Source: JAWAFC01 sp038890815
GTDB taxonomy: Archaea; Micrarchaeota; Micrarchaeia; Burarchaeales; JACRGF01
Assembly (NCBI GenBank): GCA_038890815.1
Contig: JAWAFC010000001.1
Location: 62,001-126,000 of the forward strand
DNA length: 64,000 bases
Reading direction: 5' to 3'
Shown: in pieces, positions 17,978 to 26,059 of the stretch
How positions within the stretch are numbered: the stretch's first letter is position 1
How the letters are laid out: each line of letters starts with the position of its first letter
Notes under the pieces: generated by a model
Database searches by the model: none
What the model was told of the DNA's origin: nothing
Seen by the model: only the letters and a program-made list of their open reading frames with translations
Program-made: the position numbers and the translations under genes

Positions 17978-19002
17978 TGTTGCAGGCGGATTTCGGGCAG
18001 GCAACGCAGGCTGCTGTCACGGCGGCTTGGACTACGGGGGCTGGGCTGGTGTGGCAGCAGGCTGCTGCGCTGGCCGTGCTGATATCCATATTTCTTGTGG
18101 CGCTCGCCTATATGGTCTCTGTAATTCTGGATCTGCCCGAGGCTAAAAGGTGGGCTCGGGGGGAATTCTTGCAGGCGATGGCCAGCGCCATGCTCGTGTT
18201 CGGCCTCATCGCCTTCACCGGCCTCATCTCCACTGGCATGGCAAACATCACGCGTGAGCTGGCTGCCAATAACCCGGTGCTGTCTGCCATTCCCCCAGGA
18301 GTCATCCAACCCGACAATCCATTCAGCTTAACGCACTTTTATCTGAACAGCACGCTGAAATGCATCAGGCTTTACTATGTCAAGGCGCTCCGCATTGCGT
18401 TGCTCGTGGATACGATGGCGAGTGTGACGCTGTCGAGCTATGGCGTGCATACCGTCACGGGCTGGCCCTTCTCGTATCCTTCCAACATGGCCCATCAGAT
18501 AACCCAACTTTCGACATGGTTGCTCATCGCTAACTATTTCCAGAGACAACTTCTCAACTTTGTCGCGGACACCATGTTTACGATATTCCTGCCCCTCGGC
18601 GTTGTGCTGCGCGTGCTGCCCTACACGAGGGGCGCGGGCGCCTTCCTCATGGGGCTTGCCATAGGCATGTACCTGGTGTATCCCTTCAGCTATGCGCTCA
18701 TACTTTCGGTGGGAGCCCAGCATGACCTGCTGAGCTGCGTGGAGTACAATGTGGAGGCGCTGAGGGAGCAGTGCGCGACACAGGAGGGCATCGCACAGCT
18801 GAGTTTTATATGGAAGGTAAAGAACACTGGGATAATAGCCTACCTAACCACTGTGGGCAGGCTCATCCCCTTCATGTTCATGGAAGCATACATATATCCG
18901 CTCATGGCGCTGACCATAACGTTCACGGCTGTGAAGCAGCTTTCCGATTTCCTGGGCGCGAACGTTGCCGAAATTGCACAGGGGCTGGTTAGATTAATAT
19001 AA
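17974..19002 (+). CDS. Polytopic membrane protein F of the six-paralog cluster
   Basis: 342 residues, with an ATGA overlap with gene E. There is no lipobox; the N-terminus is a short amphipathic stretch before the first TM. The family motifs are more divergent: WARGEFLQA (about 57-65), IFLPLGVVLRVLPYTRGAG with a TM ending YLVYPFSYA, and the tail DFLGANVAEIAQGLVRLI. It lies 16 nt upstream of the ATPase gene. It is the last membrane paralog of the operon. Confidence 0.8.
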   Translation: MMLQADFGQATQAAVTAAWTTGAGLVWQQAAALAVLISIFLVALAYMVSVILDLPEAKRWARGEFLQAMASAMLVFGLIAFTGLISTGMANITRELAANNPVLSAIPPGVIQPDNPFSLTHFYLNSTLKCIRLYYVKALRIALLVDTMASVTLSSYGVHTVTGWPFSYPSNMAHQITQLSTWLLIANYFQRQLLNFVADTMFTIFLPLGVVLRVLPYTRGAGAFLMGLAIGMYLVYPFSYALILSVGAQHDLLSCVEYNVEALREQCATQEGIAQLSFIWKVKNTGIIAYLTTVGRLIPFMFMEAYIYPLMALTITFTAVKQLSDFLGANVAEIAQGLVRLI

Positions 19003-19018
19003 AAAGAGATGTGATGGT

Positions 19019-20332
19019 GTGAGACCAGAAGTTGAGACAGACAAAAGTGAAGAGGAAAAAAATGAGGAAAGGCTGCTCGAAAAGCTCGTGGGCAGGCTCT
19101 CCTTCGTGCAAACGAGGGAGGAACAGGAAAGGATAGTGGGCGAGGCGATCAGGGAGGTTTACGGAAAGCTCAGCGAGGAGAAGAGGAACGCGCTCATCAG
19201 AAATGTGCTGAGTTTCGGGGAGCTCGACGACCTGATGAGAGATGAGGAGATTGAGGACATAATGATAAACGGCCTCAAGTCCATCTATACATTTTCCACA
19301 AAAGAAGGCATGGTTAAGGTCGACAGGAAATTCAAAACGCTCGAGCAGCTCAACCTATTCGTTAAGCGCCTGCTCGTGCTGTCGGGAAAAAGCAAACTGA
19401 ATTACATAAACAATTTTCATCTGCCCGGTGGGAGCAGGGCGAATGTCATAGCTTCGCCTTTTGGACCTCAGATCACGATCAGGAAATTCAAAAAGAGGCC
19501 GCTTTCGCTCATTGACCTTATCGAAAACAACACCCTGAGTGTCGAGCTGGCCGCACAGTTCTGGCTCTACGCGGATGGGCTGCGCATCAAGCCCGCCAAC
19601 ATACTCATCGCGGGCATGCCCGGTTCGGGCAAGACGACGATGCTCAATGCCCTGTTTTCATTCTTTCCGGCCAACGAGAGAATCGTAGTCATTGAGGACA
19701 CGCTTGAGCTGAACACAGAGGCGAACGAAAACACCGCACGGCTCGAAACAACCGAGGAGCTGACAATGCAAGACCTCGTCAAGAACAGCCTGCGCATGCA
19801 TCCGAACAGAATAATCGTGGGGGAGGTGCGCGGCAACGAGGCGAACGACCTGATGACAGCCATGAACATAGGGAAGATCTGTATGGGCACGCTGCACGCC
19901 AACAGCGCGCGCGAGGCTGTCATGCGCCTTGAAAATGTTCCCATGAACGTGCCCACTGAGATCATTCCGCTCATCGATGTTTTCATCGTCATGCGGCACT
20001 ATTGGGTGAATGGGCGACTTAGAAGGGTGGTTGGGCAGGTGACCGAGACGGGAGGGATCGAGAAGAAGGTCCTCCTCAGCGACCTGTGCTCCTTCGACCC
20101 ACACACGGGCACCATGGTGAACGTGCATCCCAGCGTAATTTACAGGGACCGCCTGGCGGCGGCCGCGGGCATCTCGCCCAAGGAGGTCATGGATGAACTT
20201 GCAGTGCGCGTAAAGGTGCTGCGCGCGCTTGTTAAGGCTGGCATCCGTGAGATAAAGCAGCTCAGCGAATTCACGCAGGCCTACTACGAGAACCCGCGGA
20301 ACGCGATGGCGAAGATAGGTCTCCAGCAGTAA
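19019..20332 (+). CDS. Type II/IV secretion ATPase, CpaF/VirB11-like
   Basis: 437 residues from a GTG start. It is a hexameric secretion-ATPase superfamily member: Walker A GMPGSGKT (199-206), Asp box VIEDTLEL (about 225-232), Walker B RIIVGEVRGNEA and His box LHANSAREA. The N-terminal domain contains the CpaF/TadA-type segment LMRDEEIEDIMINGLKSIY. It is cytosolic, energising pilus assembly, secretion or DNA transfer in known relatives. Here its only neighbours are six paralogous multi-spanning proteins. No FlaJ/TadC platform protein, pilin or prepilin peptidase is adjacent. It ends next to the convergent SufT-like gene. Confidence 0.92.
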   Translation: MRPEVETDKSEEEKNEERLLEKLVGRLSFVQTREEQERIVGEAIREVYGKLSEEKRNALIRNVLSFGELDDLMRDEEIEDIMINGLKSIYTFSTKEGMVKVDRKFKTLEQLNLFVKRLLVLSGKSKLNYINNFHLPGGSRANVIASPFGPQITIRKFKKRPLSLIDLIENNTLSVELAAQFWLYADGLRIKPANILIAGMPGSGKTTMLNALFSFFPANERIVVIEDTLELNTEANENTARLETTEELTMQDLVKNSLRMHPNRIIVGEVRGNEANDLMTAMNIGKICMGTLHANSAREAVMRLENVPMNVPTEIIPLIDVFIVMRHYWVNGRLRRVVGQVTETGGIEKKVLLSDLCSFDPHTGTMVNVHPSVIYRDRLAAAAGISPKEVMDELAVRVKVLRALVKAGIREIKQLSEFTQAYYENPRNAMAKIGLQQ

Positions 20333-20677
20333 TTAAGGCGTCTGCGCGGGCTGCGTGAAGCCCAGCGATTTCTTTGCCTCGGCGGACATCCTGTCCGGGG
20401 TCCAGGGAGGGTCAAACACGAGCTCGACTTTTGCGCTTTTCACGCCCTTGATGCCCCGCACGGCGCGCTCCGCGTTGCTGAGAATCATGGGGCCGAGCGG
20501 GCAGAATGGCGTAGTGAGGCTCATCTTGATTACAACGTTGTTTTCAGCGTCAATTTTGATTTCATACACGAGGCCGAGATTGACGATGTCGATGCCTATC
20601 TCGGGGTCGATGACGCTTTTCAGCGCATCCAGCACATCTTTCTCCGAAACTTTTCTGGATTGTGTATCCGCTGCCAT
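20333..20677 (-). CDS. MIP18/SufT-family protein (DUF59)
   Basis: 114 residues of the DUF59/MIP18 family: VLDALKSVIDPEIGIDIVNL, LTTPFCPLGP (with the conserved Cys) and VFDPPWTPDRM. Relatives assist iron-sulfur cluster assembly and maturation. The ATG at 20677 is chosen because a TATA element (about 20697-20708) sits 26 nt upstream and the family N-terminus begins here; a much longer open frame upstream is antisense to ftsZ. It is convergent with the secretion ATPase. Confidence 0.9.
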   Translation of the reverse strand: MAADTQSRKVSEKDVLDALKSVIDPEIGIDIVNLGLVYEIKIDAENNVVIKMSLTTPFCPLGPMILSNAERAVRGIKGVKSAKVELVFDPPWTPDRMSAEAKKSLGFTQPAQTP

Positions 20678-20736
20678 GGCGGGAGTTTCGCACAGCACAT
20701 TTTTATAGCCGCGCTCGCAGGAGGGCGAGCGAAAAG

Positions 20737-20746
20737 TATTTAAATA
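20737..20746 (+). promoter_or_regulatory. TATA box for the tandem ftsZ genes
   Basis: TATTTAAATA is centred at 20741, predicting transcription start near 20767. That falls between the ATG at 20759 and the ATG at 20777, and so favours 20777 as the translated start. Confidence 0.5.
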
Positions 20747-20776
20747 CGCACCACTAAGATGGCGTGGGCGATCAGT

Positions 20777-21835
20777 ATGGAGAGTTTGATAAAAAGCGTT
20801 ATGGGAGAGCAGGGGCCAGCTCAGGAAAACTTTGGCTCCGAACAGATAAAGATAGTGGTGGCCGGTGTTGGCGGTGCTGGAAACAACACCATCAACCGGC
20901 TGGTGAAGGCAGGTGTGAAAGGGTGCGAGCTGTTGGCTATAAACACCGACAGGCAGCACCTGAGCGTGGTGAACGAAGCGGCCAAGAAGCTGCTCATAGG
21001 CCAGTCCATCACGCGCGGGCTTGGGGCCGGAGGCTATCCGGAGATCGGAGCGAAGGCTGCCGAAGTTGACAGGCACCTTCTGGAGAGAGAGCTTTCCAAC
21101 GCCCACCTCGTGTTCGTGTGCGCGGGCATGGGTGGAGGAACGGGGACGGGCGCGGCGCCGATCGTGGCCCAGATTGCCAAGGAACAGGGCGCGATCGTGG
21201 TGGCCATGGTGACCTATCCCTTCAGCCTCGAGAGGGCGAGGAGAGTCAAGGCTGATGAGGGGATAACCAACCTCAGAAAAGTTGTGGACTCGTGCATAGT
21301 GCTGGACAACAACAGACTGGTGCAACTCGTGCCCAACCTGCCCATGAACGACGCCTTCGCGGTGGCTGACGAGATTCTCGCCAAGGCCATAGGTGGTCTG
21401 GTCTGGACAATCACTCAGCCGAGCCTCATCAACATCGACTTCGCCGATGTGCGGGCGATTATGGGCGGGGGAGGCGTCGGCTTCATCGCGGTCGGAGAGG
21501 GAAAAGGTACCGATAAGGTGGCTGCAGCCGCAGAGGGCGTGCTCAAGAACCGCCTGCTCGATGTTGATTTCGAAGGCGCGAGCGGAGCCATCATTCACAT
21601 AAGCGGCGGCAGCGACCTGACGCTCGGCGACGCGATAAAGGCGGGCGAGATAATCACTGAGAGGATGGATCCGAAGGCTAATGTCAAGTGGGGAGCGCGC
21701 CTCATACCCGGATACGACGGGAAGATAGAGATCGTGGCCATAGTCACGGGTGTGAAGGGCGCAAGCGTGCTCGGCAAGCCGTTTGAGGATAAGCCGAGAG
21801 AAGTCGCATACAGCGACATTGAAATAATCGGGTAA
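20777..21835 (+). CDS. ftsZ: Cell division GTPase FtsZ (tandem copy 1)
   Basis: About 352 residues from the ATG at 20777; an ATG at 20759 is possible but lies upstream of the predicted transcription start. The N-terminus MESLIKSVMG aligns with copy 2. The tubulin signature GGGTGTG is in AGMGGGTGTGAAP, and the catalytic T7 loop is NIDFADVRAIM, so GTPase activity upon polymerisation is expected. The C-terminal tail is short (EVAYSDIEIIG). It is followed by a second ftsZ 68 nt later. Parts of the two genes are nearly identical in DNA. Confidence 0.93.
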   Translation: MESLIKSVMGEQGPAQENFGSEQIKIVVAGVGGAGNNTINRLVKAGVKGCELLAINTDRQHLSVVNEAAKKLLIGQSITRGLGAGGYPEIGAKAAEVDRHLLERELSNAHLVFVCAGMGGGTGTGAAPIVAQIAKEQGAIVVAMVTYPFSLERARRVKADEGITNLRKVVDSCIVLDNNRLVQLVPNLPMNDAFAVADEILAKAIGGLVWTITQPSLINIDFADVRAIMGGGGVGFIAVGEGKGTDKVAAAAEGVLKNRLLDVDFEGASGAIIHISGGSDLTLGDAIKAGEIITERMDPKANVKWGARLIPGYDGKIEIVAIVTGVKGASVLGKPFEDKPREVAYSDIEIIG

Positions 21836-21903
21836 AGCGATGCTTTGCCCATACCCTTTCACAGGCGACCAGAAAGGGGGTTTCCCCGAGGCAGGTGGTA
21901 GTG

Positions 21904-22959
21904 GTGGAGAGTTTGGTTAACTCGGTTATCGGAAGTGGGCAGCCCGAGCCCTCAACCTCATCCGACAGGATAAGGATCGCTGTGGTCGGCGTGGGAGGAG
22001 CGGGCTGTAATACGATAAACCGCCTCACAAAAATGGGCATTCGGAGCGCGGATACGATAGCGATAAACACCGATGCCACGCATTTGCGTATCGTCGAGGC
22101 AAACAGGAGAGTGCTCATAGGCCAGTCCATCACGCGCGGGCTTGGGGCGGGTGGATTTCCGGAAGTCGCGCAGAAATGTGCAGAAGCGAGCAGGGATAAA
22201 CTGAGGGAAGTGCTGGCTGGCGCCGAGCTCGTTTTCCTCAGCGCGGGCATGGGTGGAGGAACGGGGACGGGCGCCGGACCGGTCGTGGCCCAGATTGCCA
22301 AGGAACAGGGCGCGATCGTGGTGGCCATGGTGACCTTCCCCTTCAGCCTCGAGAGGGCGAGAATAGAGAAGGCCTACTGGGGCATAGACCAACTAAAGAG
22401 AGTATGCGATACGGTTGTCATTATAGATAACAATCGGCTCGTCAGCTATGTGCCAAACCTGCCCATGAACCAGGCCTTTCAGATAGCCGATGAAATCGTC
22501 GCCAAGGCAGTAAAAGGGATAAGCGATACCATCACGCTGCCGAGCCTCGTGAACATCGACTTTGCAGATGTAAAGGCGATTATGAACAATGCGGGCGTGG
22601 CCATGATATCGGTTGGAGAGGGAAAGGGAACCGACAAGGTGGAGAAGGCCGTCAAGAGCACACTCACCCATCCGCTTCTTGATGTGGATTACACAGGGGC
22701 CAAAGGCGCGCTCATCCACATAGCCGGCTCGCCCACGCTGACGCTCGGTGAGGCGACGACGATAGGGGAGAAACTGACCGAGGCCTTTGACGACAATGCT
22801 AATGTCATCTGGGGAGCGAGAATATGCCCGGAGCTCGAGGACCAGGTTGTGGTCACCGCGATAATGACCGGCATAACATCGCCGCAGATTCTCGGAAAGC
22901 CTCTTGAGAGGCAGGATACGAAGCTCGTGCTGGGCCTTGAGGACATACACTACATATAG
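21904..22959 (+). CDS. ftsZ: Cell division GTPase FtsZ (tandem copy 2)
   Basis: About 351 residues from the GTG at 21904, chosen because it has AGGTGG upstream and gives the N-terminus VESLVNSVIG like copy 1; GTGs at 21895 and 21901 are alternatives. It has the signature AGMGGGTGTGAGP and T7 loop NIDFADVKAIM, both intact. The tail ends GLEDIHYI. It is probably co-transcribed with copy 1. Two blocks of near-identical DNA shared with copy 1 suggest gene conversion. Its 3' end overlaps the convergent hypothetical gene by about 10 nt. Confidence 0.93.
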   Translation: MESLVNSVIGSGQPEPSTSSDRIRIAVVGVGGAGCNTINRLTKMGIRSADTIAINTDATHLRIVEANRRVLIGQSITRGLGAGGFPEVAQKCAEASRDKLREVLAGAELVFLSAGMGGGTGTGAGPVVAQIAKEQGAIVVAMVTFPFSLERARIEKAYWGIDQLKRVCDTVVIIDNNRLVSYVPNLPMNQAFQIADEIVAKAVKGISDTITLPSLVNIDFADVKAIMNNAGVAMISVGEGKGTDKVEKAVKSTLTHPLLDVDYTGAKGALIHIAGSPTLTLGEATTIGEKLTEAFDDNANVIWGARICPELEDQVVVTAIMTGITSPQILGKPLERQDTKLVLGLEDIHYI

Positions 22960-23513
22960 CCGCCCAGAAGGTCGAACAAGGGCAGAATGCGCGCGAAATC
23001 TTTTACTGGCAGCGCGCGTCCCATGCGCGCACGCACTTCAACCCCGTCGTACTTCGGTATTACGGCTTCCGGAATGCATTCTTTCAGGCGCTCGAGTCTG
23101 TCCAGCCACGCGGACAGGACGGCGCGAGCCTGCCGGGGCGCGCTTTTCCATAATTTTTTGAAAACGCGTTCAGCGGCATCCGCACAGATTTTGATTGTCT
23201 GCCAGTAAATCGAGCCCTCTTCCCGCAGCAGAAGCTCGCTTTTTGTGTGCGCTCTCGCCACGCGCAAGTGACAAAGCTCGTTGAAGTCTAGAAAAGGAGC
23301 ATCTATCGAAAGCGAGAGCGTGTTGTCGATGAACGAGGCGACGATTCCCCCAGTTTCACCAAGGACACAGACGAAGGCTTTGCTCACGCGGGCAAAAGGA
23401 ACTCCGCCCGGCCGCGTGCTGGCATCCCATGCCTCGCCTTTATTTTCCCATCGGACCAGCGGCCAAGGTGGGATCGGCTGGCGCTGAAAAAGATTGACTC
23501 GCACGTCCCACAC
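22950..23513 (-). CDS. Hypothetical protein
   Basis: 187 residues from a GTG start at 23513. No family was recognised. It is soluble and Arg/Leu-rich, with segments such as PRQARAVLSAWLDRL suggesting helices. A TATA-like element on the minus strand (TTTTATTT, about 23537-23546) is 26 nt from the start, consistent with a leaderless mRNA and supporting a real gene. It lies between ftsZ copy 2 (convergent) and the tRNA-Ala gene. Confidence 0.5.
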   Translation of the reverse strand: MWDVRVNLFQRQPIPPWPLVRWENKGEAWDASTRPGGVPFARVSKAFVCVLGETGGIVASFIDNTLSLSIDAPFLDFNELCHLRVARAHTKSELLLREEGSIYWQTIKICADAAERVFKKLWKSAPRQARAVLSAWLDRLERLKECIPEAVIPKYDGVEVRARMGRALPVKDFARILPLFDLLGGYM

Positions 23514-23601
23514 CGGAAAAAGGAGGCATGAAGGTCAAATAAAAGCTTTTGCCCGCAAATCATCTTGCGAAAAGGTACAGGAAGAACGCATGAAGCGCGT
23601 G

Positions 23602-23761
23602 TGGACCGGAGGGGATTTTCACCAACCGCTGATTCCTGCGGTTCGGTTTGAACCCCTGGCCTCCGCCTTTTCCTGTCGGGACATGCGAAGGCGGCGATCT
23701 CGCGCGAAACCCTTCTCGTGAAGGCTTTTCGAAAAGGGTTTTACCGCTGATCTACCGGCCC
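23602..23761 (-). tRNA. tRNA-Ala(CGC) with three apparent introns
   Basis: Reading the minus strand, a complete tRNA-Ala appears once three inserts are removed. Acceptor GGGCCGG pairs with CCGGTCC, including the G3-U70 pair that identifies tRNA-Ala. D-stem is GATC/GATC with loop AGCGGTA. Anticodon arm is CCGCC-TTCGCAA-GGCGG. Variable loop is AGGCC. T-arm is AGGGG-TTCAAAT-CCCCT. Inserts: about 42 nt in the D-loop, 15 nt at canonical 37/38, and about 31 nt in the T-loop. The D- and T-loop inserts each contain a hairpin (AAACCCTT/AAGGGTTT and AACCGC/GCGGTT). The mature length is about 72 nt. CCA is not encoded. Exact splice points are uncertain by a few bases. Confidence 0.8.
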
Positions 23762-23780
23762 GAGAATATTTGCAAAAAGA

Positions 23781-23789
23781 TTATTTAAG
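23781..23789 (-). promoter_or_regulatory. TATA box for tRNA-Ala
   Basis: The minus-strand sequence CTTAAATAA is centred about 24 nt before the first tRNA base (23761). It overlaps the stop codon of the upstream HEAT-like gene. Confidence 0.5.
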
Positions 23790-24515
23790 TCTGTTACTTT
23801 GTGGTTGCTCCGTTTTTGATGCCCCTGCTTTGGTCATGGGTACACGGTCGATTTTCACATGGCCATTTGCGTTTTTCTCAAAAATCCGCTGTTTTTCCCG
23901 CGCCTCCTCCTCGCGCCCTGCCTGTTTTTGAAAAAGTTCTTTCCTTTTAGCAGCGATAGCGTTCAGGTTGTCCAGCGTGGTAGTCCTGATCAATGGATCT
24001 CCATGTTGTTGAGATAAAAACATGAGCGCGTCGACGGCCTGGCGAGCGGTTTCCAAATTTGCGGTGGATGCGATGGTGATGGTTGCATCGATTAGCCCGG
24101 TCAGATTGTTTGAAAGCTTGTTTTCGGAGGCGATGGCGAAAAGTTTTTGCACGAATTTATCCCAATCATTTTTGCCTATCTCAGCGAGTGCGGCGACAGC
24201 GGCGTTTCTGACGCTGCCCTCACACTTGCTGGGATCGAGAAGTTCGGCAGAGAGAATACCCTCAAGCGCGACTTCGCCGACCAGCCCAAGCGCTGTGATG
24301 GCCCGCTGACTCAGCTGCTCGTCGTTTTCCTGGAGAGCGCGAAGAAGCCCTTCGAGTGCTGCTTTGTCTTTCCTTCTCGCCCTGAGCACGAGCTCTGAAA
24401 CGACTGCCCCTATAGGATCCTCCCGTGCGAAAAACATTTTCACGAGCTTATCGACGGGCACGCGAGCGAGAGGAGACTCTTCGAGTGTGAGCACATCGAA
24501 TTCATCCCCAACCAT
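23781..24515 (-). CDS. HEAT/ARM-repeat-like protein
   Basis: 244 residues, all-helical by pattern. Repeated stretches such as QRAITALGLVGEVALEGIL and VRNAAVAALAEIGK are typical of HEAT repeats, giving a binding scaffold rather than an enzyme. The C-terminal 50 residues are charged and probably disordered. A TATA box (24538-24546) sits 27 nt before the ATG, so the mRNA is leaderless. Partner unknown. Confidence 0.65.
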   Translation of the reverse strand: MVGDEFDVLTLEESPLARVPVDKLVKMFFAREDPIGAVVSELVLRARRKDKAALEGLLRALQENDEQLSQRAITALGLVGEVALEGILSAELLDPSKCEGSVRNAAVAALAEIGKNDWDKFVQKLFAIASENKLSNNLTGLIDATITIASTANLETARQAVDALMFLSQQHGDPLIRTTTLDNLNAIAAKRKELFQKQAGREEEAREKQRIFEKNANGHVKIDRVPMTKAGASKTEQPQSNRLK

Positions 24516-24560
24516 AAGGATATTTTGATTGAGGGAGTATTTAAATCAGCTTGGCGTGCT

Positions 24561-25481
24561 TTAACCTGCCCGCAATGGCGTTTGCACCGGCTGTCTGGCC
24601 ATCTCGCTCCCGAAAGCCTCGAGGTCAGACACTGTGGTCGCAATGTCGATGAGAACGAAGTTTCCCTGCGCCTCCACCCGTATTTGGTTGAGAAAACGCT
24701 CGTGCGCGCTGCCGGGCTCAGAGATGGCCCTCAGCAGCGAAATGCCTCCGTTGATGGAGTTGAAAGCGCGCGTTGCGGAAGCTGAATCGTTTGCCAGAAG
24801 CGCAGCCTTGATTGCTATGGCATTCCCTTGTTTGTCGAGCGACAGAGCGATCGCCTGGGCTGGCAGGCTCCGTGCGGGAATGGGCGTGGCGGACGCTGCC
24901 TCTCCCAGCATGATGAGGAATGCCTTGGCGTTCCTGTCAACCTTATTGGCCGCCTCGTTCGCCTGCTCGCTCTCGAACGGCCTGGCTGCCCCCCTTTTCA
25001 CATCAATAACATCCTGCACGGCTTCGCGCGTTCCGGAAACGAGAATTCCATCGATGAAGGCAAAAGCATTTCCAGGAGGACCGGGCTCTATGTAGAGCGT
25101 GTAGCCCTGGTAGCTCTGCTCCACTACGGCCTTCTTGAGCTTGGCCCTGGAGATGAAGGTCTGCTGGTCGATTTGGCCGAACACGATGCTGCCCATATAG
25201 GGCTGGTCTGCATGCGCGCTGCCGAAGATGATGAGCTTGCTCACCTTCCTTGCGTCGATGCCCGTCTCGCTCTCGGCCCGGCGGAGTTCGGCCTCGAACT
25301 CGGTTCCGCTCTTGTTGAGAAGCTTCAGGATGTCGGGGTCGCTGACTATGTCGCCGATGCGCAGGTGGAGCACGAAATCAGCTTTAGAGGGAACGAGATT
25401 GGGCTCGCCTCCAAAAAAGGGAAGCTGAATGCCGAGGCAGCCAGCCAGCAGGAGGGCCAGGGCGAGAGCGCGTTTTCCCAT
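24561..25481 (-). CDS. Secreted lipoprotein of unknown function
   Basis: 306 residues. The signal peptide MGKRALALALLLAGC contains a clear lipobox. The mature part is alpha/beta with motifs such as ADFVLHLRIGDIVSDPDIL and GYTLYIEPG, and looks like a globular extracytoplasmic domain. No family was recognised. It shares a TATA element (25503-25510) with the divergent NMN adenylyltransferase gene, 26 nt from each start codon. Confidence 0.65.
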   Translation of the reverse strand: MGKRALALALLLAGCLGIQLPFFGGEPNLVPSKADFVLHLRIGDIVSDPDILKLLNKSGTEFEAELRRAESETGIDARKVSKLIIFGSAHADQPYMGSIVFGQIDQQTFISRAKLKKAVVEQSYQGYTLYIEPGPPGNAFAFIDGILVSGTREAVQDVIDVKRGAARPFESEQANEAANKVDRNAKAFLIMLGEAASATPIPARSLPAQAIALSLDKQGNAIAIKAALLANDSASATRAFNSINGGISLLRAISEPGSAHERFLNQIRVEAQGNFVLIDIATTVSDLEAFGSEMARQPVQTPLRAG

Positions 25482-25502
25482 GATTTCTTTTTCCTGCCAA
25501 AC

Positions 25503-25510
25503 TTTTTAAT
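25503..25510. promoter_or_regulatory. Bidirectional TATA element (TTTTTAAT)
   Basis: Its centre at about 25506 lies 25-26 nt from the ATG of the lipoprotein (25481, minus) and from the ATG of the NMN adenylyltransferase (25532, plus). One element may therefore serve two leaderless transcripts. Confidence 0.45.
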
Positions 25511-25531
25511 CCTGTGCGACAAAGGGAAAGC

Positions 25532-26059
25532 ATGCGGGGGCTTTTCGTCGGCAGGTTCCAGCCTTTCCATATGGGCCATCTCAAGGCCGTTGAGTGGATT
25601 CTTGAGAAGGAAGGGTGCGAGCGCGTCATCGTGCTCGTGGGCTCCTCGCAGCGATGCTATGACATCGACAATCCCTTCACTGTGGGTGAGAGGATTGAGA
25701 TGATCGTCAGGACGCTCGCAGAGCGCGGCTACTACTCCCGCGCCATCGTGCTGTCTGTTCCGGATATAATGAACAACGCGCTGTGGGTAGCGCACGTGAA
25801 TTCGCTCGTGCCCCCATACGATGTGGTTTATTCCAACAATCCGCTTGTGAAAAAACTTTTCGAGGATGCGGGCAAGAGGGTGAAGAGCACGCCGCTGTTC
25901 GACAGAAAAGCCTTTGATGCCACGAGAATAAGGCGGAGCATGCTGAGGGGGACAAAGGCATGGAGGAAGCTCGTGCCAGCTGAAGTAGCCTCTTTCATAG
26001 ACGAAATAGGGGGAGTGCAGCGCATCCGCGCTGTCGCGGGCGGAGACAAGCTGGCTTAA
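25532..26059 (+). CDS. Nicotinamide-nucleotide adenylyltransferase
   Basis: 175 residues from the ATG at 25532; an upstream in-frame start would add six residues absent from the family. It forms NAD+ from NMN and ATP. MRGLFVGRFQPFHMGHLKAV carries the HxGH nucleotidyltransferase motif, and TRIRRSMLRG near the C-terminus is the ISTxxxR-like ATP-binding motif of archaeal NMNAT. Length matches archaeal members (about 170-180). It is convergent with the EF-Tu-domain protein. Confidence 0.9.
   Translation: MRGLFVGRFQPFHMGHLKAVEWILEKEGCERVIVLVGSSQRCYDIDNPFTVGERIEMIVRTLAERGYYSRAIVLSVPDIMNNALWVAHVNSLVPPYDVVYSNNPLVKKLFEDAGKRVKSTPLFDRKAFDATRIRRSMLRGTKAWRKLVPAEVASFIDEIGGVQRIRAVAGGDKLA

Noticed and set aside
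20678..21862. Long minus-strand frame continuing upstream of the MIP18/SufT gene
   Set aside because: It runs antisense through ftsZ; the family N-terminus and a TATA box place the start at 20677.
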